A stretch of DNA of 15,312 nucleotides, from contig DDQZ01000039.1 in assembly GCA_002343505.1 (NCBI GenBank), forward strand, positions 6,408 to 21,719, given 5' to 3'. Of this stretch, positions 6,922 to 13,209 are shown piece after piece. The notes beneath the pieces are model-generated. The model was given only the letters and a program-made list of their open reading frames with translations, did no database searches and had not been told where the DNA came from. Numbering within the stretch: the first letter of the stretch is position 1; each line of letters opens with the position of its first letter. The stretch is from Verrucomicrobiaceae bacterium UBA2429. Its GTDB lineage: Bacteria > Verrucomicrobiota > Verrucomicrobiia > Verrucomicrobiales > Verrucomicrobiaceae. A program made the translations under genes and the position numbers.

Positions 6922-8418
6922 CTACATCGCGGCCACAGCGGCGGTGGTGGACAGGGATTTCAGAAAATCCAGCAGCAGCCAGGGGCAGCAGCCGACGACG
7001 AGCAGCGCCGCCGCCAGCAGAAAAAGCGGCACGCGCTGGGAGAACGAGGGGTCGTTCATGAAGAGCCCGGTGGCAGCCGTGCCCTGGAAGATGCCGCGGT
7101 ATGCTCGCAACATATAGACGGCGGACATCACCACACCCCAGAGCGCCAGAATGACGGTCCACTGGAGCGGCCCGACGGTGGCAGTGCCGTCGTAACCGAA
7201 TGCGCCGAGGAAGATGAGCACCTCGCCCGCGAAGTTCGCCAGACCCGGCAGGCCTATGGAGGCGAAGGCTCCGAAGGCGAAAAGGATGCTGAACACCGGC
7301 GCGTGCGAGGCCAGGCCGCCGAGCTTTGCCACCTCCAGGGTGCCGAACTGATTCCGCATCCGCCCGGTGAGGGCAAAGAGCAGCGCGATGGCGACGCCGT
7401 GGCCGAACATCAGCAGCACGGCGCCTTGCAGGGCCAGTTCGGTGCCGGCGGCGATCCCGAGAAAGATGTAGCCCATGTGCATCACGGAGGAGTTGCCGAG
7501 AATGCGGTCGAGGGACTTCTGGGCGATGGTGACGAGGCCTATGATGATGATGTTCCCCAGCAGCATGAGCAGCATGGCTTTCTGCACCCACTCGACGTGC
7601 GGCCCCTGGGGCAGCAGCGGCAGGGCGATGCGGATCAGGCCGTAAAGACCGAACTTTTTCAGCACCCCTGCATGTAGCATGGCCACGGGAACCGGTGCCG
7701 TGGCATAGGCGGGCGCGGCCCAGCTATGCAGCGGGAAGAGGCTGACCAGCGTGCCGAAGCCGATCAGCAGCACAAAGAAAATCACGCCCTGCTTTTCCAC
7801 CGGCAGCGGGCTGGATTGAGCCATCTCGCGCAGGGCGATGAGATCGAAGGTCAACTTGCTGCCGCCGCTGAACTCGAGCACAAGCCAGCCGAGACCGGCC
7901 AGCAGCACGAGACTGCCAGCGCCAAGGTAAATCGTCGCCTTCCAGGCCACCGCCTTGCGCGTCGCGTCATCGGCCCGGCCATGCAGGGCGATCATGAGGA
8001 AGGTGGGGATCAGCGCCAGTTCGTGGAAAGCGTAGATGAAGAAGACATCCGTGCAAAGAAACGCGCCAAAAGCCCCGCCCGCTATGAGCTGGGAGGCGAT
8101 GTGATACATCGGAGGACGATCATCCGAGATCTGCCAAACAGCAGCCAGCGTGACTAGCGCGGTCAGCAGTCCGAGGATGAGGGCTGTGCCATCCACGCCG
8201 ACACCGAAGCTGATGGCGGGGTTTTCCAGCACCACTCGGGCATGTTGAAAAGCGAGGCCACCCGTGGCAGCCGCCGCTTTGTATTTCGCCGCCACACCGA
8301 GGAGGATGACAAGGTTCAGCAAGGCCGAGCCCACGGAGACAAGGCGCGCGGGCGCGCCCAGCCACACGGCCAGCACGGCGAGGACGGGCAGAAGGATGAC
8401 GACTTCGAGAATGCTCAT
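6922..8418 (-). CDS. nuoM: NADH-quinone oxidoreductase subunit M, divergent
   Basis: Antiporter-like subunit of the complex I membrane arm (498 residues; E. coli NuoM is 509). E133 in FHELALIPTF matches the conserved helix-5 glutamate. K255 in VLKKFGLYG matches the helix-8 lysine, and E in NFAGEVLIF matches the helix-12 glutamate. The helix-7 segment is unusual: GFGTLVSLFPLHSW has L224 seven residues before H231, where NuoL and NuoN in this same operon have lysine. The following AAPAYATAPVPVAMLHAG departs from the common LPDAHxEAPT pattern, and there is an extra K254. The start is the ATG at 8418, one base after the nuoL stop (TGATATG), implying translational coupling. An in-frame upstream ATG at 8454 lies inside nuoL and is rejected. 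Confidence 0.94.
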   Translation of the reverse strand: MSILEVVILLPVLAVLAVWLGAPARLVSVGSALLNLVILLGVAAKYKAAAATGGLAFQHARVVLENPAISFGVGVDGTALILGLLTALVTLAAVWQISDDRPPMYHIASQLIAGGAFGAFLCTDVFFIYAFHELALIPTFLMIALHGRADDATRKAVAWKATIYLGAGSLVLLAGLGWLVLEFSGGSKLTFDLIALREMAQSSPLPVEKQGVIFFVLLIGFGTLVSLFPLHSWAAPAYATAPVPVAMLHAGVLKKFGLYGLIRIALPLLPQGPHVEWVQKAMLLMLLGNIIIIGLVTIAQKSLDRILGNSSVMHMGYIFLGIAAGTELALQGAVLLMFGHGVAIALLFALTGRMRNQFGTLEVAKLGGLASHAPVFSILFAFGAFASIGLPGLANFAGEVLIFLGAFGYDGTATVGPLQWTVILALWGVVMSAVYMLRAYRGIFQGTAATGLFMNDPSFSQRVPLFLLAAALLVVGCCPWLLLDFLKSLSTTAAVAAM

Positions 8419-8419
8419 A

Positions 8420-10333
8420 TCAATGGCCCGCTGCGGGCAGGACAAACACAACAAGGTAGATGACCAGGACGGCGCCGAGGCCCAGCAGGAAGGTGTAGGC
8501 CTGCAAGTGCCCGCCCTGCAGGGAGCGCGCCGCGGAGCCGATGCGTCCGGCGAGGAAGGCGGGCAGGCGGGAGAAAATGCCGTCCACCAGCAGGCGGTCG
8601 AGACCGGCGACGATCCACGCCAGCGTGTCCTGGAAGACCTTCACCAGCACGGCGTAGATTTCGTCCCAATAAAACTTGTTCGCAAACAGGCGGATGTTCA
8701 GCGGATCCTTGTCCTTGCCTTTGTAGAGGTAAAAACCGCCGCCGGCGCCAATGACCAGGGCCAGAATGGAGGCGATCATCACCGTCATGTGCTCCTCGGC
8801 GTGATGAGGCGTCATGGCCTCCAGCAAACGTGCGAATCCCGGCACTGCGGAGATCAGTGTGAGACCCGCGAGCACCAGCAGCGGCAACAGCATGACAACC
8901 GGCGCCTCGGTGGCGTGATGGGCTGACTCTGTGCGCGGTTTGCCAAGGAAGGCCACGACAAACAGCCGCGTCATGTAAAAGGCCGTGAGCATGGTCGTGG
9001 CCACACCGATCCAGAAAAGCGGGCTGCCTCCTTTGACCTCGAAGGCCACGCCAAGGATGGCCTCCTTGCTCCAAAATCCGCTCGTGATGAAAGGCACGCC
9101 CATGAGGGACGCCGTGCCGATGGCGAAGGTGATAAAGGTCACGGGCATGTGCTTCATCAGGCCGCCCATTTTCCACATGTCCTGCTCGTGATGGCAGGAG
9201 TAAATGACCGCGCCCGCGCCGAGGAAGAGCATGGCTTTGAAAAAGGCATGTGTGTACAGGTGGAACATGCCCGGATGCCCCGGCACTGCCTCGTGATGCG
9301 CGCCGGCGTGCTGCATGGCCACCAGACCGACGGCCATGACCATGTAACCGAGCTGCGACAGCGTGGAGTAGGCCAGCACGCGTTTGATGTCATTTTGCTG
9401 CGTGGCCATTAGCGCGGCCATGAGAGCGGTGATGCCGCCGATCCAGGCGATCGTCTGCGCCGCCACTGGAGCCGCCTCAATGAGGAAGGCCACACGCACC
9501 AGCATATAGACACCGGCGGCCACCATCGTCGCCGCATGGATGAGCGCCGACACTGGCGTGGGGCCTTCCATCGCATCCGGCAGCCAGACATGCAGCGGAA
9601 ACTGCGCCGACTTGCCCACCGCGCCCATGAAGAGGCAAAGCACGGCCATTGTCATGTAGGTGCCCTGGGTCTGGGCGATGTCGTGCAACGTGCCGCTGGT
9701 CAGCGCCTCGCGCAGGCCGTCAGCGCCAGCCAGGCTGACATTGCCGTGATTGGCCGCGAACAGCATGAGGATGCCGATCATGAAACCGAAATCGCCGATG
9801 CGGTTGGTGAGGAAGGCTTTCTTCGAGGCATCCGCGGCGCTGGCCTTTTCAAACCAATGACCGATGAGAAGGTAGGAGCTGAGGCCCACCAATTCCCAAA
9901 AGACGAACATCATGACGAGGTTCCCCGCCAGCACGATGCCGGTCATGGAGAACATGAAGAGCGAGAGCGCGCCGAAGAAGCGTACTTTCCCCGCATCCTG
10001 CTTCATGTAGCCGAGTGAGAAAACATGCACAAGCAGTCCGATGGAGGTGACGATGAACATCATGCCGCGGCATTGCTGGTCAATCAGCGCGTCAATGGCG
10101 AAGCGGAACTTGCCGATCTCGATGAAGGGCAGCAGCGGGACGACATCTCCGGTCGTGTTTGAACCGAGCATCATCATGCTGATGAGGAAGCAGGCGGCTG
10201 CGGAAAAGAGCGAGAGCATGACGGCCGCGCCTTTCAATAGGCGATGCCCCAGCAGGATGGCGAGCGCCGTGAAAAACGGCAGCAGCAGCAGCAGCGTGGG
10301 AAGGGTGGCGTGGGAGGTTTCCTGGGCGGGCAT
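8420..10333 (-). CDS. nuoL: NADH-quinone oxidoreductase subunit L
   Basis: Distal antiporter-like subunit of complex I (637 residues; E. coli NuoL is 613), carrying the long lateral helix at its C-terminus that runs along the membrane arm. Proton-channel residues are intact: E147 in FWELVGLSSYLLIG, K241 in GKSAQFPLHVW, H248, H266 in ALIHAATM, and the helix-12 lysine in FWSKEAIL. LPDAMEGPTPVSALIHAATM is the classical NuoL signature. The start is the ATG at 10333, 14 bp after the nuoK stop, and the preceding bases are C-rich with no Shine-Dalgarno sequence. Nothing looks truncated. Confidence 0.97.
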   Translation of the reverse strand: MPAQETSHATLPTLLLLLPFFTALAILLGHRLLKGAAVMLSLFSAAACFLISMMMLGSNTTGDVVPLLPFIEIGKFRFAIDALIDQQCRGMMFIVTSIGLLVHVFSLGYMKQDAGKVRFFGALSLFMFSMTGIVLAGNLVMMFVFWELVGLSSYLLIGHWFEKASAADASKKAFLTNRIGDFGFMIGILMLFAANHGNVSLAGADGLREALTSGTLHDIAQTQGTYMTMAVLCLFMGAVGKSAQFPLHVWLPDAMEGPTPVSALIHAATMVAAGVYMLVRVAFLIEAAPVAAQTIAWIGGITALMAALMATQQNDIKRVLAYSTLSQLGYMVMAVGLVAMQHAGAHHEAVPGHPGMFHLYTHAFFKAMLFLGAGAVIYSCHHEQDMWKMGGLMKHMPVTFITFAIGTASLMGVPFITSGFWSKEAILGVAFEVKGGSPLFWIGVATTMLTAFYMTRLFVVAFLGKPRTESAHHATEAPVVMLLPLLVLAGLTLISAVPGFARLLEAMTPHHAEEHMTVMIASILALVIGAGGGFYLYKGKDKDPLNIRLFANKFYWDEIYAVLVKVFQDTLAWIVAGLDRLLVDGIFSRLPAFLAGRIGSAARSLQGGHLQAYTFLLGLGAVLVIYLVVFVLPAAGH

Positions 10334-10347
10334 GGGGGGCGGGGCGC

Positions 10348-10665
10348 TTAGCCTTGCAGTTTCGTCACGGCTTCGGTTTCGACGCTCTGCTTCGCGCGGT
10401 AGAGCGCCACGATGATGGCGAGGCCTACGGCCACTTCAGCGGCCGCGACGGTGATGGTGAAAAACACAAGCGACTGCGCGGCAAAGTCCGGCAGGCCGTC
10501 GGTGACATGGAAGCGGGTGAAGGCCACCAGGGTCAGGCTGGCCGCGCTGAGCATCATCTCCAGGCACATGTAGATGATGAGGATGTTCCGCCTGGCCACC
10601 ACTCCCGCGAGGCCGAGGGCAAAGAGCAGGGCGCTGACAATGAGATAATGGCTGAGGGTGATCAC
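10348..10665 (-). CDS. nuoK: NADH-quinone oxidoreductase subunit K
   Basis: Small three-helix subunit of complex I (105 residues; E. coli NuoK is 100), structurally related to MrpC. Both functional glutamates are present in helices: E36 in MCLEMMLSA and E77 in VAAAEVAVGLAI. The start codon is GTG at 10665, one base after the nuoJ stop (TGACGTG), which fits translational coupling. This is the only start in the window with a clear Shine-Dalgarno sequence (GGGAGG, 9 bases upstream), though those bases also encode the end of nuoJ. Confidence 0.96.
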   Translation of the reverse strand: MITLSHYLIVSALLFALGLAGVVARRNILIIYMCLEMMLSAASLTLVAFTRFHVTDGLPDFAAQSLVFFTITVAAAEVAVGLAIIVALYRAKQSVETEAVTKLQG

Positions 10666-10666
10666 G

Positions 10667-11236
10667 TCAGTTCGCCTCCCTTTCTCGTTTGCTCAATGCC
10701 ACCACGCCCACCGTGCCCACCAGCAGCAGCAGTCCGATGACCTGGAGGTGGAAGCCGTAGCGCTGGAAAAGACTCTGCCCCATCAGCTTCGCATCCGGTA
10801 GAGTGCCGGCGCGCAGGTCGTTGGCGATGGTGGGCAGCTTTGAATAATCCGCCGCCAGTTTGAGATCGAGCTTTGCCTCATCAAGGCGGGTTTTACCTGG
10901 CTGGTAACTGCTGGCGATGGTGGCCACCTGCACCGCCAGGATGGCCGCCAGCACAATGCCGCCCACGACCGCCTTGAGGTTGAAGGTCTTGCCCTCCTCC
11001 GCCTTGATGTCGAGCAGCATGATGATGAACAGAAAAAGCACCATCACAGCGCCGGCATAGACGAGTATCTGAATGATGCCGATGAAATAGGCGTCGAGGC
11101 TCAAAAACAGCGCGGCCAGGCCCACAAAACTCATCGCCAGACTCAGGGCGCTCGTCACCGGGTTGCGCGCCGTGACCACCAGCAGGCCGAAGCCGAGGGT
11201 GATCAGGGCGAAGAGATAAAACAAAAGGGGCGGCAT
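10667..11236 (-). CDS. nuoJ: NADH-quinone oxidoreductase subunit J
   Basis: Five-helix complex I subunit (189 residues; E. coli NuoJ is 184). ARNPVTSALSLAMSFVGLA and the helix-3 segment QILVYAGAVMVLFLFIIML are the conserved core; the latter contains the glycine-rich stretch that switches between alpha and pi helix during turnover. A soluble loop (about residues 108-160) separates helices 4 and 5, and the tail is charged (SKREREAN). The start is the ATG at 11236, 47 bp after the nuoI stop. That is the widest gap in the nuo cluster, and it is filled by the TTCGAA-rich repeat. Confidence 0.95.
   Translation of the reverse strand: MPPLLFYLFALITLGFGLLVVTARNPVTSALSLAMSFVGLAALFLSLDAYFIGIIQILVYAGAVMVLFLFIIMLLDIKAEEGKTFNLKAVVGGIVLAAILAVQVATIASSYQPGKTRLDEAKLDLKLAADYSKLPTIANDLRAGTLPDAKLMGQSLFQRYGFHLQVIGLLLLVGTVGVVALSKREREAN
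10675..10680 (-). promoter_or_regulatory. Ribosome binding site for nuoK
   Basis: GGGAGG on the minus strand, 9 bases before the GTG start at 10665. It is unusual here because none of the other starts examined in this window has a recognisable Shine-Dalgarno sequence, and it supports the choice of a GTG start. Confidence 0.55.
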
Positions 11237-11246
11237 TGGATACAGG

Positions 11247-11278
11247 CTTCGTCTTTCGAATTTCGGATTTCAAACTTC
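11247..11278. repeat. TTCGAA-rich intergenic element, copy 3 (inside nuo operon)
   Basis: The sequence CTTCGTCTTTCGAATTTCGG and the following ATTTCAAACTTC fill most of the nuoI-nuoJ gap. It matches the right half of the element at 1218-1247 (GTCTTCGAATTTCGAATTTC) in the same orientation, with a one-base indel and a few substitutions. On the minus strand, the transcribed strand here, it reads as repeated GAAATCCGAAATTCGAAA. It has no second arm, so it looks like a half-element. Confidence 0.5.
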
Positions 11279-11283
11279 ACCGG

Positions 11284-11829
11284 TCACTTCAGCTCGTTCC
11301 ACTTGTTCACGAGGCCGACGCGCATGCCGCCGATCTCATAGAGGCGCTTCTTGTCATGCACCATCTCGGCGCGGGACTCGCCGGTGATCGCGTAATCCTT
11401 GCGCAGATAAATAGCCTGCTCGGGGCAGACCTCCTCGCACATGCCGCAGTAAATGCAGCGGATCATGTCTATCTCAAACTCCTTCGGCCGCTTCTCCACC
11501 TTGGCCCAGGGATCGTCGCTGGGGATTTCGCCGGGTGTGATCTTGATTGCCTTCGGCGGGCAGATGAACTCGCAAAGCTGGCAGGACACGCAGCGCTCGC
11601 GGCCATGCTCGTCGGTGACCAGCGCGGGCGCGCCGCGGTAGTATTCCGGCAGGTTTTCATCCCACTTCTGTTCGGGGTATTCCATCGTCACCTTCTCCTT
11701 TTTACCGGCAATCTGCCGGAAGGTGCGGATGGCGTGGCCCATGGTGATTTTCAAACCTTTCACCAGGGTGGAAAGGAAGAGCTTTTCGTGCCAGGCGAGC
11801 TTGGGGCGCTGAACGGTGATGGTGGCCAT
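11284..11829 (-). CDS. nuoI: NADH-quinone oxidoreductase subunit I (two 4Fe-4S clusters)
   Basis: Ferredoxin-like hydrophilic subunit (181 residues; E. coli NuoI is 180) that carries electrons through clusters N6a and N6b toward NuoB and the quinone site. Two complete 4Fe-4S motifs are visible: C80/C83/C86 with C90 (CVSCQLCEFICPP) and C125/C128/C131 with C135 (CIYCGMCEEVCPE). The N-terminal amphipathic region (KLFLSTLVKGLKITMGHAIR) is where the subunit sits on the membrane. The start is the ATG at 11829, 15 bp after the nuoH stop, with no Shine-Dalgarno sequence. Confidence 0.97.
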   Translation of the reverse strand: MATITVQRPKLAWHEKLFLSTLVKGLKITMGHAIRTFRQIAGKKEKVTMEYPEQKWDENLPEYYRGAPALVTDEHGRERCVSCQLCEFICPPKAIKITPGEIPSDDPWAKVEKRPKEFEIDMIRCIYCGMCEEVCPEQAIYLRKDYAITGESRAEMVHDKKRLYEIGGMRVGLVNKWNELK

Positions 11830-11844
11830 GAGTCGCGGTGGGGA

Positions 11845-13035
11845 TCAGGAATTGAAGGCGATGAGGATCAAGGCGGTGAGCACGACATTGGCCAGCGCCA
11901 CCTCAAACATGAACAGCCAGCCCAGCTTCATGAGCTGGTCGAAGCGGAAGCGCGGCAGCGACCAGCGGATGAGGATGAAGAAAAGGATGAAGCCGACGAT
12001 CTTGGCGAAGAAGGTGCCGATGTGCAGCAGGCCGAGCCAGAGCGGGGTATCGCCGGGCTTGTAGTCGAGGCCAATCAGCGGCGCGAAGGGGATGCTCCAG
12101 CCGCCGAGAAACATAGTCACCGCCATGCCGGAGCCGATGATCATCGCGGCGTACTCGCCCATGAAGAAAAGCGCGAACTTCATGGAGCTGTATTCCGTGT
12201 GGTAGCCGGCCACGAGTTCCGTCTCGCACTCCGCCATGTCAAAGGGCAGGCGGTTCGTCTCGGCGAACATGGCCACGACAAAGACGCAGAAGGAAATGAC
12301 CACCGGCACCAGCAGCACCCAGCGTTCCAGGCTTAACCCCTCGCCCCAGAGTGGCAGCAGCAGCCATCCGTTGGCGTCCTGGAAAGCGGACATTTTCGAG
12401 AGGTTCAGCTCGCCGAAGATCATCAGCACGGGGATGATCGAAAGGCCGAGCGAGATTTCATATGAGATCATCTGCGCGCTGGAGCGCACGCCGCCGAGGA
12501 AGGGATACTTCGAGTTCGAAGACCAGCCGGCGATCACGATGCCGTACACCCCCAGGGAGGCGATGGCGAAGACAAACAGCGGCCCCACATTCAGGTCCGC
12601 AATGACCGCCTTCACCGGCTGCTCCAGGCCAATGATGGAAAGGTCCAGCTCACTGCCAAAGGGCAGCACCGCGCAGGTCATGAGCGCGGGCACGATGGTC
12701 AGGCACGGAGCCAGCCAGTAATAAAACGTGTTCACTGTGCGCGGCGTGAAGTCCTCCTTGAGGAAGAATTTCAGCCCGTCCGCCAGCGGCTGCACCAGAC
12801 CGCCGATGCCGAGAATCTGGATGTCTTTTTTGAATCCGAACAGCGTCAGCGGAATGCCCACCCGGTTCGGCCCCACGCGATCCTGGATCACCGCCGAAAA
12901 GCGCCGCTCCGCATACACGGAGTAGGCGACCATGGGCATGATGACCAAAAAGGTGAGAAATACGATCTTGACCACCGAGGTGACAAGAAGGGCGAGATCG
13001 AAGCTGGCGAGGAAAACAGCCATGGGGCGCGGCAT
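11845..13035 (-). CDS. nuoH: NADH-quinone oxidoreductase subunit H
   Basis: Complex I membrane subunit forming the quinone chamber with NuoB/NuoD (396 residues, longer than E. coli's 325). Conserved segments are ERRFSAVIQDRVGPNRVG (43-60), QPLADGLKFFLKED (82-95), ETNRLPFDMAECETELVAGY (259-278) and EYSSMKFALFFMGEY. The extra length lies mainly in loops, including GELNLSKMSAFQDANGWLLL (208-227) and the region about 312-332. It is the first gene of the cluster. The start is uncertain: ATG at 13035 (MPRPMAVF) or ATG at 13023 (MAVFLASF). A promoter-like -10 (GATAAT, 13034-13039) overlaps the first ATG and would favour the second, with an almost leaderless mRNA. Confidence 0.95.
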   Translation of the reverse strand: MPRPMAVFLASFDLALLVTSVVKIVFLTFLVIMPMVAYSVYAERRFSAVIQDRVGPNRVGIPLTLFGFKKDIQILGIGGLVQPLADGLKFFLKEDFTPRTVNTFYYWLAPCLTIVPALMTCAVLPFGSELDLSIIGLEQPVKAVIADLNVGPLFVFAIASLGVYGIVIAGWSSNSKYPFLGGVRSSAQMISYEISLGLSIIPVLMIFGELNLSKMSAFQDANGWLLLPLWGEGLSLERWVLLVPVVISFCVFVVAMFAETNRLPFDMAECETELVAGYHTEYSSMKFALFFMGEYAAMIIGSGMAVTMFLGGWSIPFAPLIGLDYKPGDTPLWLGLLHIGTFFAKIVGFILFFILIRWSLPRFRFDQLMKLGWLFMFEVALANVVLTALILIAFNS

Positions 13036-13061
13036 TATCAGGATGCGGTTACGAGCGGCAA
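13034..13061 (-). promoter_or_regulatory. Probable sigma70-like promoter of the nuoH operon
   Basis: On the minus strand TTGCCG (13056-13061; 4 of 6 to TTGACA) and GATAAT (13034-13039; 5 of 6 to TATAAT) are separated by 16 bases. Transcription would begin near 13027, about four bases before the second possible nuoH ATG at 13023 and after the first at 13035. The CRP-type palindrome ends 8 bp upstream of the -35. Confidence 0.4.
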
Positions 13062-13068
13062 CCCGAAT

Positions 13069-13086
13069 TTGTGAAAAATTTCACAA
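13069..13086. promoter_or_regulatory. CRP-type palindromic operator between nuoH and the sulfatase gene
   Basis: TTGTGAAA-AA-TTTCACAA is a perfect 18-bp inverted repeat. Its core, TGTGA-N6-TCACA (13070-13085), is exactly the consensus bound by CRP-like members of the CRP/FNR family. The two-base centre is too short for a good RNA hairpin loop, so a dimeric DNA-binding protein is the natural reading. Its centre is about 42 bp from the first nuoH ATG and about 132 bp from the sulfatase ATG at 13210. A shorter outer pair, CGAGC (13052-13056) and GCTCG (13087-13091), also surrounds it asymmetrically. Confidence 0.55.
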
Positions 13087-13131
13087 GCTCGCTGCCAGGC
13101 CCCTTTGCAGGCACTCCATGCCCTGAGAAAG

Positions 13132-13147
13132 GGCGGCATACGCCGCC
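13132..13147 (+). promoter_or_regulatory. GC-rich hairpin upstream of the second sulfatase
   Basis: GGCGGC-ATAC-GCCGCC is a perfect 6-bp stem with a 4-base loop, 62 bp before the sulfatase ATG at 13210. No run of T follows, so it is not a standard intrinsic terminator. If transcribed it would be a stable element in the sulfatase 5' leader. GC-rich DNA makes such hairpins common, so its meaning is open. Confidence 0.3.
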
Positions 13148-13209
13148 ACCCGCCCGCCTGCCGTACACAGCACGCAAGATGCCATCCTTGCCCGCGTTCC
13201 CAGCGCCTC

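Noticed and set aside
5254..7677. Plus-strand open frame of 807 codons opposite nuoN and nuoM
   Set aside because: It is fully antisense to two well-supported nuo genes, is rich in Gly, Arg, His, Glu and Gln with no recognisable domain, and is explained by codon bias in GC-rich DNA.
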